A stretch of DNA of 64,000 bases, taken from contig NC_018027.1 in assembly GCF_000266905.1 (NCBI RefSeq), positions 4,092,001-4,156,000 of the forward strand, read 5' to 3'. The notes beneath the pieces were generated by a model that was not told where the DNA came from, did no database searches, and was given only the letters and a program-made list of their open reading frames with translations. Each line of letters starts with the position of its first letter. Position 1 is the stretch's first letter. Position numbers and translations under genes: made by a program. Positions 1-13,373 of this stretch are shown piece after piece. Origin of the DNA: Mycolicibacterium chubuense NBB4 (lineage in GTDB: Bacteria; Actinomycetota; Actinomycetes; Mycobacteriales; Mycobacteriaceae).

Positions 1-2
1 AA

Positions 3-1889
3 CCCGTCACCGGCGGGACACAGGAGCCGGCGCAGGACCCGGCCGACGCCGTCGAGCGCAGGCTCATGAAGTTCGCCGGGGACGGCGTGGAGCCGCGCAG
101 CGCACAGCAGACCGCCGTGGCGATGTACGCCGCCGCCAAGGGTTTTCACAAACGCGAGGACAAGCCGTTCTGGTGGGGGCATTTCGACCGCGTGAACAAT
201 CCCGTCGACGAATGGGCCGACAGCAGTGGGGTTTTCATCGCCCACGACCACGAGATCGTCGAAGACTGGCACCAGCCGCCGCGGGCGCGCAAACCGCAAC
301 GACACGTCCGGCTGTTCGGCGAGATCGCCACCGGCGAGCTGAGCGAGAACATGTACGCGCTCTACGATCCGCCGTCGCCGCGGGGGCTCTCCGACGACCC
401 GGACCGGCGCGGCTTCGCCCGGGTGACGGTGCTGGGTTGCGACAACCCCGAGGCGCCCACCGAGGTGGTGGTCTGCGAGCGCCAGCCCAAAGGTGGTGAC
501 GTCTACTCCCAGGTGCCGTTCGCACTCACGCCGGACGCACCGATCAGCACGAAGCCGCTGCAGGATTCGATCGCCGCGACCGCGGCCGCCATCGCCGACG
601 CGCTGCCGAGGCTGCGGGCCGGCGCGATGACCGATCTGCTGCTGCGCCGCCCGCCGCGCACCCGAAGCGGCGCACCCCTGCCCCGCAGCGGCGCCGTCGA
701 AAGCATCTCCGGGGACATCACCGCCGCGCTGCTCGACCTCGATTCGTCCTACCTCGCCGTGCACGGTCCGCCCGGCACCGGCAAGACGTCCACGTCGGCG
801 GTGGTGATCGCGGCGCTCGTCGACACCCACGGATGGCGCGTCGGAGTGGTCGCGCAGTCGCATGCCGTCGTGGAGAACCTGTTCGCCGAGATCCTGCGCG
901 CGGGTGTGGACGGCGCACGGGTGGGGAAGAAGGTCAATTCCGTCGCCGAGGGATGGACTGCGCTCACCAATCCCGAGTTCGCCGATTTCGTCGCACGCCA
1001 CGACGGATGCGTGGTCGGCGGCACCGCGTGGGATTTCGCCAACGACACCAAGATTCCGGCCGAGAGCCTCGATCTGCTGGTCGTCGAGGAGGCGGGCCAG
1101 TTCAGCCTGGCCAACACCATCGCGGTGTCACGCGCCGCGCGCAACCTGCTGCTGCTCGGCGATCCGCAGCAGTTGCCCCAGGTCAGTCAGGGCACCCACC
1201 CGGAGCCCGTCGACGGTTCCGCGCTCGGGTGGCTCGTCGACGGCCACCACACGCTGCCGCCCGAACGCGGCTATTTCCTCGATCGCTCCCACCGCATGCA
1301 CCCCGACGTGTGCCGGGCGGTGTCGCGGCTTTCCTACGACGGCCGGCTGCATTCGAACGACGCGGTGACCGCGACGCGCCGGCTCGACGGGGTCGTGCCC
1401 GGCGTGCGGACCCTGGCCATCGACCACGACGGCAACGCCACCGAGAGCCCCGAGGAGGCCGCGGCGATCGTCGGCGAGATCCGGCGGCTGCTCGGCACAC
1501 CCTGGACCGACGAGAAGGGCACGCGACCGCTGGCCGAACGGGACGTGCTGGTCGTGACCCCCTACAACGCGCAGGTCGTGCTCGTCCGGCGGCACCTCGA
1601 CACGGCCGGGCTCACCAAGGTGCGCGCCGGCACCGTCGACAAGTTCCAGGGACAGCAGGCACCGGTCGTCTTCGTCTCGATGACTGCGTCGTCGATCGAC
1701 GACGTTCCCCGTGGAATCGCGTTCCTGCTCAACAGGAATCGGCTCAACGTCGCGGTGAGCCGGGCGAAGTACCTGGCGGTGATCGTGCGCTCGGCCCAGC
1801 TGACCGAATACCTGCCGGGCACGCCGGACCGCCTGGTGGAGTTGGGTGCGTTCCTGTCGCTGTCGGCGTGTGATACACCGGCGAGGTGA
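3..1889 (+). CDS. C-terminal helicase part of a RecB-like nuclease/AAA helicase (5' truncated by window edge)
   Basis: The reading frame is open to the left edge (frame starts at base 3), so the true start lies outside the window; the Met at 66 is internal. This is a superfamily 1 helicase of the Dna2/Upf1 type: Walker A GPPGTGKT lies about 235 residues after base 66, a Walker B-like VVEEAGQ about 105 residues later, and motifs DKFQGQQ and RNRLNVAVSRAK near the C-terminus. In mycobacteria such a domain usually follows a TM0106-family RecB-like nuclease domain (compare Rv1251c, about 1,140 aa); that part is not visible here. It probably acts in DNA or RNA end processing, which is inference. 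Its TGA overlaps the GTG of the next gene in GTGA, so the two are translationally coupled. Confidence 0.8.
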   Translation, partial: PVTGGTQEPAQDPADAVERRLMKFAGDGVEPRSAQQTAVAMYAAAKGFHKREDKPFWWGHFDRVNNPVDEWADSSGVFIAHDHEIVEDWHQPPRARKPQRHVRLFGEIATGELSENMYALYDPPSPRGLSDDPDRRGFARVTVLGCDNPEAPTEVVVCERQPKGGDVYSQVPFALTPDAPISTKPLQDSIAATAAAIADALPRLRAGAMTDLLLRRPPRTRSGAPLPRSGAVESISGDITAALLDLDSSYLAVHGPPGTGKTSTSAVVIAALVDTHGWRVGVVAQSHAVVENLFAEILRAGVDGARVGKKVNSVAEGWTALTNPEFADFVARHDGCVVGGTAWDFANDTKIPAESLDLLVVEEAGQFSLANTIAVSRAARNLLLLGDPQQLPQVSQGTHPEPVDGSALGWLVDGHHTLPPERGYFLDRSHRMHPDVCRAVSRLSYDGRLHSNDAVTATRRLDGVVPGVRTLAIDHDGNATESPEEAAAIVGEIRRLLGTPWTDEKGTRPLAERDVLVVTPYNAQVVLVRRHLDTAGLTKVRAGTVDKFQGQQAPVVFVSMTASSIDDVPRGIAFLLNRNRLNVAVSRAKYLAVIVRSAQLTEYLPGTPDRLVELGAFLSLSACDTPAR

Positions 1890-3244
1890 CCGAACCGCTG
1901 ACCGAACGGCTCGCCGCCATCGTCGGCGCCGGCCACGTGAGCACCGACTCCGACGTGCTCACCGGCCGCAGCGTCGACTACACGGGCCGGTACCGCGGAC
2001 ACGCCGCCGCACTGGTCCGGCCGGCGACCGCCGACGAGGTCGCCGAGGTGCTGCGCGTGTGCCGCGACGCCGGGGTGCGTGTCACCGTGCAGGGCGGCCG
2101 CACCTCTCTGGTGGCGGGCACGGTGCCCGAGCACGACGACGTGCTGCTGTCCACCGAGCGGCTGCGCGAGATCGGCGAGGTCGACGTCACCGAGCGGCGC
2201 ATCCATGTCGGTGCGGGCGTGACGCTGGCCGACGTGCAACGCGCGGCGACCGCGGCGGGTCTGGTGTTCGGCGTCGACCTCGCCGCCCGCGACTCCGCAA
2301 CCGTCGGCGGTATGGCGTCGACGAACGCGGGCGGGCTGCGCACCGTCTGCTACGGCAACATGAGCGAACAGGTCCTCGGACTCGACGTGGTGCTGCCCGA
2401 CGGGGCGGTGATGCACCGGCACAGCCGCGTCCGCAGCGACAACACCGGATACGACCTGGCGTCGCTGTTCGTCGGCGCCGAAGGAACGCTCGGGGTGATC
2501 ACCGGGCTCGATCTGCGGCTGCACCCGGTCCCGCGGCACCGTGTCACGGCCGTCTGCGGTTTCGCCGATCTCGACGCGCTGATCGCCACCGGCCGGGTGT
2601 TCCGCGACACCGACGGCATCGCCGCACTGGAACTCGTCGACGCGCGGGCGAGCGTCCTGACCGCCGAGCACGCCGGCGTCAACGCCCCCGTCGAGGGGGC
2701 CTGGCAGCTGCTCGTCGAGCTGGCGGGTGAGACCGATCCGACCGAACGGCTCGCCGAGATCCTGGCAGACGCGGAGCTGACCGGCGAGCCCGCGGTCGGT
2801 GTGGACACGGGCGCGCAGCAACGCCTCTGGCAGGGCCGCGAGGCGATCGCCGACGTGCTCGGCGTATACGGACCGCCGCTGAAATTCGATGTCTCGCTTC
2901 CGCTTTCGACCATCAAGGACTTCGCCGCAGACGCCGAGGCGCTGATCGCCGACCACGCAGCCGAGGCGATCCCGGTGCTGTTCGGTCACGTCGGCGAAGG
3001 CAACCTGCACCTCAACATCGTCCGCTGCGCGCTCGTCGGCGAGGCCGAACACGCGCTGTACTCGGCGATGATGGCGCTGATCGCCCGCCACGGCGGCAAC
3101 GTCAGCTCCGAACACGGCGTGGGCACCCGCAAACGCGAATACGTGTCGATGTCGCGCACCGACGCCGACATCGCCGCGATGAAGGCGGTCAAAGCGGCGT
3201 TCGACCCAGACGGGTACCTCAACCCCGCGGTGCTGTTCGACTGA
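1886..3244 (+). CDS. FAD-binding (D-lactate/glycolate oxidase-type) oxidoreductase
   Basis: A 452-aa protein of the GlcD/FAD-linked oxidase family. The N-terminal PCMH-type FAD domain covers roughly residues 35-215, with the flavin-contact stretch TVQGGRTSL near 70 and GGMASTNAGG near 145. The C-terminal cap ends with the family signature FGHVGEGNLHLN at about 365-377 and the SSEHGVG segment near 410. Members oxidise 2-hydroxy acids such as D-lactate, glycolate or D-2-hydroxyglutarate; the substrate cannot be read from the sequence. GTG start inside the GTGA overlap with the upstream helicase. It resembles Rv1257c in size. Cytosolic or membrane-associated; no signal peptide seen. Confidence 0.8.
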   Translation: MTEPLTERLAAIVGAGHVSTDSDVLTGRSVDYTGRYRGHAAALVRPATADEVAEVLRVCRDAGVRVTVQGGRTSLVAGTVPEHDDVLLSTERLREIGEVDVTERRIHVGAGVTLADVQRAATAAGLVFGVDLAARDSATVGGMASTNAGGLRTVCYGNMSEQVLGLDVVLPDGAVMHRHSRVRSDNTGYDLASLFVGAEGTLGVITGLDLRLHPVPRHRVTAVCGFADLDALIATGRVFRDTDGIAALELVDARASVLTAEHAGVNAPVEGAWQLLVELAGETDPTERLAEILADAELTGEPAVGVDTGAQQRLWQGREAIADVLGVYGPPLKFDVSLPLSTIKDFAADAEALIADHAAEAIPVLFGHVGEGNLHLNIVRCALVGEAEHALYSAMMALIARHGGNVSSEHGVGTRKREYVSMSRTDADIAAMKAVKAAFDPDGYLNPAVLFD

Positions 3245-3272
3245 CGGCATCGTTTGGGTAGCGTGGCCCACG

Positions 3273-4676
3273 ATGACCAGCATCGAAGCCGACTACCTCG
3301 TCGTGGGGGCGGGCGCCATGGGCATGGCTTTCGTCGACACCCTGCTGGCGGAAACCGACGCGACCGTCGTCCTCGTCGACGAAGGGCATCAGCCGGGCGG
3401 CCACTGGAACTGGGTGTATCCATTCGTGCGGCTGCATCAACCGTCGGCCTACTACGGCGTGAACTCGGTACCGCTGGGCGACGAGGACCGCATCGACGAG
3501 TCCGGCTGGAACGAGGGCTTCTTCGAGCTCGCCACCGGCCACGAGGTCTGCTCCTACTACGACCGGGTGATGCGTCATCAGCTGCTGCCGACGGGGCGCT
3601 TGTCGTACTTCCCGATGGCGCGGCATCTGGGCGACAACAGGTTTCGCAGCCTCGACGGCACCGAGCACACGGTGAGCGTTCGGCGGCGCGTGGTGGATGC
3701 CACCTACCTGCTGACGAAGGTGCAGTCGATGAGAGCGGCGGCGCCGTTCACGGTCGCCGGCGATGTCGAGGTCGTCCCGCCCAACGAGTTGCCGCGCCGG
3801 GCCGCGGGGCGGCAGCACTTCACCATCGTCGGCGGCGGCAAGACCGGGATGGACAGCTGCCTGTGGCTGCTGCGCAACGGCGTGCCCGCCGAGGCGCTGC
3901 GCTGGGTCATGCCGCGCGACTCCTGGCTGCTCAATCGTGCCAACATCCAGCCGGGCGCCCATTTCGCCATATCGCTTCGCGCGTCGATCGCCTCGCGGTT
4001 GAAGGCCGTCACCGACGCCACATCACTGGATGATCTGTTCGACCGGTTGGAGGCCGCTGCGGAGGTGCTGCGCCTCGACCCGTCGGTGCGCCCCACCATG
4101 TACCACTGCGCGATCGTGTCGCTCGGCGAACTCGAGCAGCTGCGCACCATCGGAGACGTCGTGCGGCTCGGGCGCATCGAGCGGGTGCACGCCGATCGGG
4201 TGGACCTGCAGCAGGGCACCGTCGCGGTGCCGGCGCCGTCGCTGTATGTCGACTGCACCACCCCGGGTCTGCCGCGGCCCCCGTCGGTGCCCGTGTTCGA
4301 CGGCGACCGCATCACCCTGCAGAGCGTGCGGGGCTGCCAGCAGGTGTTCAGCTCGGCGTTCATCGCCCACGTGGAGGCGACATACGGCGACGACGACACC
4401 CGCAACGAGCTGTGCGCACCGATCCCGCACCCTGACGCGCCGATCGACTGGCTGCGGATCTTGTTGTCGGACAACAAGGCTCATATGCGATGGCTGCAGG
4501 ATCCGGCGTTGATGCAGTGGCTGGCGTCGGCGCGCCTCAACGTGCTGCGCGACGTGTTCCCACGGTTTCCCGACAAGCCGCGGGTGCAGGAGAAGGCCAT
4601 CGGCGCGCTCACCGTGGCACTCAGGGCGGCCAACGAGCGCCTGACCGAGTTGATGGGCAGCCCGGCGCCGGTCTAG
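3273..4676 (+). CDS. FAD/NAD(P)-binding oxidoreductase, specificity unknown
   Basis: A 467-aa protein opening with a Rossmann beta-alpha-beta motif ([12 protein letters not shown], residues about 9-20) typical of FAD binding. A second dinucleotide-like motif, [11 protein letters not shown], lies near residue 190. The two-Rossmann layout suggests a flavoprotein monooxygenase-like or pyridine-nucleotide-dependent enzyme. No substrate motif is recognisable. The hexamer TAGCGT at 3259-3264 lies 8 nt before the ATG, so transcription may be nearly leaderless. The gene runs into the convergent MFS gene: the two 3' ends overlap by 4 bp (4673-4676). Confidence 0.65.
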   Translation: MTSIEADYLVVGAGAMGMAFVDTLLAETDATVVLVDEGHQPGGHWNWVYPFVRLHQPSAYYGVNSVPLGDEDRIDESGWNEGFFELATGHEVCSYYDRVMRHQLLPTGRLSYFPMARHLGDNRFRSLDGTEHTVSVRRRVVDATYLLTKVQSMRAAAPFTVAGDVEVVPPNELPRRAAGRQHFTIVGGGKTGMDSCLWLLRNGVPAEALRWVMPRDSWLLNRANIQPGAHFAISLRASIASRLKAVTDATSLDDLFDRLEAAAEVLRLDPSVRPTMYHCAIVSLGELEQLRTIGDVVRLGRIERVHADRVDLQQGTVAVPAPSLYVDCTTPGLPRPPSVPVFDGDRITLQSVRGCQQVFSSAFIAHVEATYGDDDTRNELCAPIPHPDAPIDWLRILLSDNKAHMRWLQDPALMQWLASARLNVLRDVFPRFPDKPRVQEKAIGALTVALRAANERLTELMGSPAPV

Positions 4677-6571
4677 TCGTCGTGGCGCGAGTGCCTGCCG
4701 TAGCTGGGCGGATCGTCGTCGACACGGAGGCCGGCCGGGAAGCCGTCGGACACGCGGTGGTGGCCGCGGTGCAGCGGGTCGGGATGCGGATCCTCGAGCA
4801 GCCGGTCGAGGATGTTGCGCCACTCGTGCCGGGTGGTCGGGGCGTCCGTGTGCGGCGCGGGTGGCGCGCCGTTCGGCGCCGGGCCGGAGGCGGGCAGCGG
4901 CTCGGCGGCCCGTTCCAGCACGTCGGTGTCGACCGGCTCCTCGCCAGAGTCGCCGGCGAAGCGCTGCGGGACCGGGTCCTCCCACTGCACCTCGTACTCG
5001 ACGTACTCGTCGTCGTCGGCGTACTCGTACTCGTCGTCGTCGATGGCTCGGGGGTCGTCGGAGTCGAGTGCGGGCGATACCCCGCCGGACCGGATGTCCG
5101 AGCGGATGCTCGGCGAGCCCAGCAGGAACAGCGCGGCGAGCACACCGAACAGCGCGATGAACGCGGGCAGCAGCATCGACTGCGACATCGCGGAGGCGAA
5201 GGGTGCGTGCAGGAAGCCGGGCAGTTGCGAGACCGACCCCTCCGACTGCGGTGCGGAACCGGCCGGCCCGGGCATCTCGGCCGACAGCCGAGACGCCATG
5301 AACGCGGCCATGCCGGCGCTGCCGAGCACCGACCCGACCTGGCGGGTGGTGTTGTAGACGCCCGAGCCGGCTCCGGCGAGCACCGGCGGCAGGTTGCGGG
5401 TCGCGGTGGCGGCCAGCGGCGACCAGATGAACGCCATGGCCGCGCCCATGGCCGTCAGCGGCAGCACCAGGCGCCAGATCGGCGTCGTCGGCGTCATCTC
5501 GATCGACAGCCACGTCAGTCCGATCGCCATGACCGAGAACCCGAAGCCGATCACGGGGCGCGGATGCGAACGGTCGACGATCTTGCCCACCACGGGTGCC
5601 AGTACGCCCGTGGCGACCGCCATCGGCGCCGTGAGCAGCGCCGCGCGTGTCGGTGACAGCCCGCAGACGGCCTGCGCGTAGAACATCAGCGGCAGGATCA
5701 TGCCCGTCACCACGAACCCGATCGTGGCCACCCCGAGGTTCGACATCGAGAAGTCGCGGTCGCGGAAGATCAGCAGCGGGATCAGCGGCTCCCCGCGGTT
5801 CACCGACTGCCAGTAGACGAACGCCGCCATCACCGCGATCCCGACGGCGATCGACGCCCAGATCCACGGTGCCCAGTCGTGGGACTGCGCCTCCTGCAGC
5901 GCGAAGACGATCAAGAACATCCCGATCCCCGACAGGATCACGCCCGGGATGTCGAAGCGGTGGCTCTGGGTGGGCAGGTCGGGCACCAGCCACACCGCCA
6001 GCGCCAGGCCGATGACGCCGACGGGGACGTTGACGAAGAAGATCCACTGCCAGCCCAGGTGGTCGACGAGCACACCACCGGCCAGCGGCCCGACGAGCGT
6101 GGCCACCCCCGCCGTGGCGCCCCACACGCTCATCGCGACACCCCGACGGTGCGCGGGGAAGGTCCGGGTGATCACCGACAGCGTCTGCGGCGTCAGCAGC
6201 GCCGCGCCGATGCCCTGCACCACCCGGGCCGCGACGAGCGTGCCGATGGTGCCGGACAACCCGCACCACAACGACGCCGCCGTGAACACGGCCAAACCCA
6301 AAAGGTAGAGGTTCTTGGGTCCGAACCGGTCCCCCAGCCGCCCGGCGACCAGCAACGGCACCGCGTAGGCGAGCAGGTAGGCGCTGGTCACCCAGATCAC
6401 CGCGTCGTAGCCGACGTGCAGGTGCGTCATGACCGCCGGATTGGCGACGGCGACGATCGTCGCGTCGACCAGGATCATGAAGAAGCCGACGAGAAGCGCC
6501 CACAGCGCGGGCCACGGATTGGCGGCGCGGGAGCGCGGCGTCACGGCGTCAAGTGTCGTCGAGGTCGTCAC
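4673..6571 (-). CDS. DHA2-type MFS drug exporter with acidic cytoplasmic tail
   Basis: A 632-aa integral membrane protein of the drug:H+ antiporter-2 (EmrB/QacA, 14-helix) family. Residues about 20-480 are hydrophobic segments separated by short loops. The motif A-like loop [14 protein letters not shown] follows helix 2, and a motif C-like segment [16 protein letters not shown] lies near 155. After the last helix (about 490) comes a tail of about 140 residues very rich in Asp and Glu ([14 protein letters not shown]), unusual for the family. GTG start. Position between the helicase/oxidoreductase pair and kgd matches M. tuberculosis Rv1250 (579 aa). Substrate unknown; drug or lipid export is inferred from family. 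Confidence 0.85.
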   Translation of the reverse strand: MTTSTTLDAVTPRSRAANPWPALWALLVGFFMILVDATIVAVANPAVMTHLHVGYDAVIWVTSAYLLAYAVPLLVAGRLGDRFGPKNLYLLGLAVFTAASLWCGLSGTIGTLVAARVVQGIGAALLTPQTLSVITRTFPAHRRGVAMSVWGATAGVATLVGPLAGGVLVDHLGWQWIFFVNVPVGVIGLALAVWLVPDLPTQSHRFDIPGVILSGIGMFLIVFALQEAQSHDWAPWIWASIAVGIAVMAAFVYWQSVNRGEPLIPLLIFRDRDFSMSNLGVATIGFVVTGMILPLMFYAQAVCGLSPTRAALLTAPMAVATGVLAPVVGKIVDRSHPRPVIGFGFSVMAIGLTWLSIEMTPTTPIWRLVLPLTAMGAAMAFIWSPLAATATRNLPPVLAGAGSGVYNTTRQVGSVLGSAGMAAFMASRLSAEMPGPAGSAPQSEGSVSQLPGFLHAPFASAMSQSMLLPAFIALFGVLAALFLLGSPSIRSDIRSGGVSPALDSDDPRAIDDDEYEYADDDEYVEYEVQWEDPVPQRFAGDSGEEPVDTDVLERAAEPLPASGPAPNGAPPAPHTDAPTTRHEWRNILDRLLEDPHPDPLHRGHHRVSDGFPAGLRVDDDPPSYGRHSRHDD

Positions 6572-6655
6572 GGGAGTCGGCTTACGTGGGCTAGGGGGCG
6601 GTCGGACAGGGCCCGACGGTACGGATCGACGGGAATCCCGACAAGTCGGCCGTCG

Positions 6656-7930
6656 TCATGCCGGCTCGGCGACGGCCGGTGCGCCGACGACGTCGTCGCC
6701 GGTGGCCCGGTGTGCGCCCGTCAGCAGCAGAGCCAGCAGCGCGACGATCACACCGGTCGCCATCACCGCCGACATGGCCAGCTCGTCGTTGCCGAGCACA
6801 CCGACGACCGGGGCGATGACCGCGCCCGTCCCGAATTGGACGGCGCCCAGCAGCGCGGCGGCCGTGCCGGCCGCGTCGGGATGACGCGTCAGCGCGACGG
6901 CCGGGGCGTTCGGGATGACCAGGCCCATCGCGGCGAGAATGGCCCAGACGGGTCCGACGAATCCGGCCACGCCGCCGACGTGCGCCGCCGAGAGGGCCAC
7001 GAACACCCCGCCGAACACCGATGCCGCGGCCAGCGCCCAGACCATGATCTGCTGGGGCTCGAAGCGTCGCAGCAGCACCACGTTGAACTGGGTGGCCCCG
7101 ATGAGCGCCACCGCGCCGGCGCCGAACACCAGCGCGAACGCCGTCTGCCCGAGTCCGTAGCGGCCCTGCAGCACAAACGACGCACCCGCGATGTAAGCGA
7201 ACAGGCCCGACATTCCCAGCGCGCCGATCACGACGAGGATGACGAACCGGAGGTCGCGCAGCAGTTCCCCGTAGGTCCGCGCGATACCGCCGGCTTTCAG
7301 CGGCCGGCGGTGGCCGGCGGGCAGGGTCTCGGGCAGCGCCAGCACCGTCATCACCAGCAGCGCCCCGGCGACCACGACCAGCGCCGCGAACACCCAGTGC
7401 CACGAGCCGTGCAGCAGCACCGCCGCGCCCAGCGACGGCGCCAGCACAGGCGCCACCCCGAGCACCAGCATCAGCCGGGACATCACGGTGGCCGCGGCGG
7501 AGCCCGCGAAGAGGTCGCCGACCACGGCGACCGCCACCACCATTCCGGCGGCGGCGCCGACGCCCTGCAGGCCGCGGGCGACACCGAGCACCTCGATGTT
7601 CGGCGCGAACAGGCACACCAGCGACGCGAGCATGTGCAGCACGATCCCGGCGATCAGCGGCCTGCGCCTGCCCAGCGAGTCCGACAGCGGCCCGATGATC
7701 AACTGTCCGACGGCGAGCCCGGCCAGCGTGCCGGTCAGCGTCAGCTGGGCGATCGAGGACGACACCGACAGCTCGTCGGCGATCCGGGGCAGCGCGGGCA
7801 GGTACATGTCGATGGTCAGCGGGCCCAGCGCCACGAGCAGGCCCAGCACGACGATCATCTTCGTGCGACTCACCCCCGGCGGAGCCGCCTCCGCCACCGG
7901 TCGCCTGTCCACGTCAGGGGATACTGCCAT
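6656..7930 (-). CDS. Bcr/CflA-type MFS multidrug effluxer
   Basis: About 424 aa with 12 predicted transmembrane segments. The first helix region reads MIVVLGLLVALGPLTIDMYLPALP, the pattern typical of Bcr/CflA transporters (drug/H+ antiport, sometimes sulfonamide, bicyclomycin or dipeptide export). The loop after helix 2 reads GPLSDSLGRRRPL (MFS motif A). I list the ATG at 7930; an in-frame ATG at 7945 is equally possible because neither has a clean Shine-Dalgarno sequence. An 84-bp gap separates it from the downstream DHA2 exporter on the same strand, so co-transcription is possible. The substrate is not predictable. Confidence 0.85.
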   Translation of the reverse strand: MAVSPDVDRRPVAEAAPPGVSRTKMIVVLGLLVALGPLTIDMYLPALPRIADELSVSSSIAQLTLTGTLAGLAVGQLIIGPLSDSLGRRRPLIAGIVLHMLASLVCLFAPNIEVLGVARGLQGVGAAAGMVVAVAVVGDLFAGSAAATVMSRLMLVLGVAPVLAPSLGAAVLLHGSWHWVFAALVVVAGALLVMTVLALPETLPAGHRRPLKAGGIARTYGELLRDLRFVILVVIGALGMSGLFAYIAGASFVLQGRYGLGQTAFALVFGAGAVALIGATQFNVVLLRRFEPQQIMVWALAAASVFGGVFVALSAAHVGGVAGFVGPVWAILAAMGLVIPNAPAVALTRHPDAAGTAAALLGAVQFGTGAVIAPVVGVLGNDELAMSAVMATGVIVALLALLLTGAHRATGDDVVGAPAVAEPA

Positions 7931-8036
7931 GACCCTGGTCAGCATCGCCTCCCGGCGATTTCTTCCCCGACCGCCAGACAGTGATACCGATCACGCTCGG
8001 GCACCACGCACCCGCCGTCGTTCGTTTCCCAGGCGT

Positions 8037-8042
8037 TAGCCT
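8037..8042 (+). promoter_or_regulatory. Probable -10 element (TAGCCT) of the 8088 gene
   Basis: TAGCCT fits the mycobacterial SigA -10 consensus TANNNT. It lies 45 nt before the ATG at 8088, which has a strong Shine-Dalgarno AAGGAGGG at 8075-8082. No convincing -35 is seen. Confidence 0.4.
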
Positions 8043-8087
8043 GAAGATCGACAGGCTGTTCGCCGGGTTCCCACAAGGAGGGCCACT

Positions 8088-8831
8088 ATGAGCGCCCGAT
8101 CACGCGCAAAGAGCCAGTCGCTGGCGGTCAAGGAGGAGGATCCCGGCGCCGCCGCGAAGGTGCTCTCGCAGATCATCGAACGCGGCACCAAGGTCCAGGC
8201 ACCCGCCGTGACGGCCTACGTCCAACGGCTTCGCGACAGCCATCCCGGCGCGACACCCGCCGAGATCGTCAGATTGCTGGACAAGCGGTACATGGCCGCG
8301 GTGATGGCCAGCGGCGCGGCAGTCGGGTCGGCGGCGGCGTTCCCCGGCATCGGCACGCTGATGGCGATGTCGGCCGTCGCCGGCGAAACCGTGGTCTTCC
8401 TCGAGGCGACCGCGGTGTACGTGCTCGCGGTCGCCGAGGTCTACGGCGTGCCCGCCGGCCACCGCGAGCAGCGCCGGGCGCTGGTGCTGGCCGTGCTCGT
8501 CGGCGACGACGGCAAGCGGGCGATGGCCGATCTCATCGGTTCCCGCCGCACCAGCGGTGGCTGGCTGGCCGACGGAGCGGCGTCGCTGCCGTTGCCCGCG
8601 CTCTCGCAGCTGAACTCGCGACTGCTGCGCTACTTCGTCAAGCGCTACACGCTCAAGCGCGGCGCGATGGCGTTCGGCAAGATGCTGCCGGTCGGCGTCG
8701 GGGCGGTCGTCGGCGGAGTGGGAAACCGGTTCATGGGCAAGAAGATCGTGGAGAACGCGCACACGGCGTTCGGCGACCCGCCGGCGCGGTGGCCGTCGCC
8801 GCTGCACGTGGTGCCACCGGCGGGCTCCTGA
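8088..8831 (+). CDS. Conserved mycobacterial membrane-associated protein (Rv1249c-like)
   Basis: A 247-aa protein with no enzyme motif. Its central part (about 68-125) carries two adjoining Ala/Gly-rich hydrophobic stretches (around AAVMASGAAVGSAAAFPG and VYVLAVAEVYGV) that could span or embed in the membrane. A second Gly/Val stretch lies near 200-215. The N-terminus is basic. Start chosen from the AAGGAGGG ribosome binding site 5 nt upstream. It sits directly before kgd, the same pairing as Rv1249c-Rv1248c, but a 220-bp gap with its own promoter-like hexamer argues against a strict operon. Function unknown. Confidence 0.65.
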   Translation: MSARSRAKSQSLAVKEEDPGAAAKVLSQIIERGTKVQAPAVTAYVQRLRDSHPGATPAEIVRLLDKRYMAAVMASGAAVGSAAAFPGIGTLMAMSAVAGETVVFLEATAVYVLAVAEVYGVPAGHREQRRALVLAVLVGDDGKRAMADLIGSRRTSGGWLADGAASLPLPALSQLNSRLLRYFVKRYTLKRGAMAFGKMLPVGVGAVVGGVGNRFMGKKIVENAHTAFGDPPARWPSPLHVVPPAGS

Positions 8832-9051
8832 CGCCGCGCGTTCACCCGCTGGGCGGCACGATTTCCGCCGCTCGGCGCACGGGCGTGGTGACCGAAATGA
8901 CCATAAGTACGTTGCGTGGTCGGGTCGTGGACAGAAGCGCTAGCCTTTACACGGCGGAATTGCGGGTAACCGCACACGAGGTTGACATTGGGGTGGCCGG
9001 CTGCCGCTCGGCGGCACTGGCCGGAGCGAAGAATTGAGGCGAACAACAGCC

Positions 9052-12855
<3,804 letters not shown>

Positions 12856-12877
12856 CCCGGCGAGCGCGTCGGACGGC

Positions 12878-13231
12878 TCAGCCGAAGAACGAGAACGGCA
12901 CCCCGTCGGTCAGTGCGCCGACCGCACGGGGGCAGAGGATCTGGATGGCCAGCCCGGTGAACATCGTCGCCGGCCCCAGCGGGCGGCCCAACTCGTCGGC
13001 CACCTTGGCGGCGACGTTGGCCGCGTTCTGACCGGGTTCGGCCAGCATCGGGCACACGTCTTGTCCCACCCGCACCGCGGTCGCGGGGTCGATGTCGCCC
13101 AGCCGGTAGTGCTGCAGCGCGTTGAGGAAGACGTCGACGCCGGTGTCCGCCTGTGCGGGCGCCGCCGACAGCGTGCCCGCGAACACGGCGGAGGCGGCGA
13201 GCATGACCACGGCCGGCAACTTCACGTTCAT
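12878..13231 (-). CDS. Secreted DUF732 protein
   Basis: 117 aa from the ATG at 13231. An N-terminal signal peptide (MNVKLPAVVMLAASAVFAGT, cleavage after AQA near residue 29) is followed by a small domain with two Cys (in VGQDVCPML and IQILCPRAV) that probably form a disulfide. Length, the two Cys and the DVFLNALQHY opening fit DUF732, a large mycobacterial family of small exported proteins of unknown function. It converges on kgd with only 22 bp between stops. M. tuberculosis has the relBE pair (Rv1246c-Rv1247c) at this site, and no toxin-antitoxin remnant is visible here. Confidence 0.8.
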   Translation of the reverse strand: MNVKLPAVVMLAASAVFAGTLSAAPAQADTGVDVFLNALQHYRLGDIDPATAVRVGQDVCPMLAEPGQNAANVAAKVADELGRPLGPATMFTGLAIQILCPRAVGALTDGVPFSFFG

Positions 13232-13326
13232 GCCCCTACTGTCGTCGGTGGAGTCCCGGACATTACGGGACGCCCGCGCAGCGGGCCGGCCGACCCCCGT
13301 GCCGCATCGGTACCCGCGGTACCAGG

Positions 13327-13332
13327 TAAGCT
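13327..13332 (+). promoter_or_regulatory. Probable -10 element (TAAGCT) of the SDR gene
   Basis: TAAGCT matches TANNNT and lies 41 nt before the ATG at 13374. This gives a short leader that contains the Shine-Dalgarno GAGGGAG (13362-13368). It lies 95 bp upstream of, and divergent from, the DUF732 start. Confidence 0.4.
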
Positions 13333-13373
13333 GACGGCACTCGACACGCGTCCAACAGCACGAGGGAGTGGGT

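Noticed and set aside
1562..3283. A 573-codon minus-strand frame across the helicase and FAD oxidase
   Set aside because: His/Arg/Val/Gly-rich without motifs; both plus-strand genes in the region have clear domains.
5879..7984. A 701-codon plus-strand frame opposite two MFS genes
   Set aside because: Extreme His/Gln/Arg/Asp composition (RHHRHG-like), the complement of membrane-helix codons; not a protein.
12856..13231. relBE toxin-antitoxin pair expected after kgd by synteny with M. tuberculosis
   Set aside because: No RelE or RelB sequence is present; only the DUF732 gene occupies the site.
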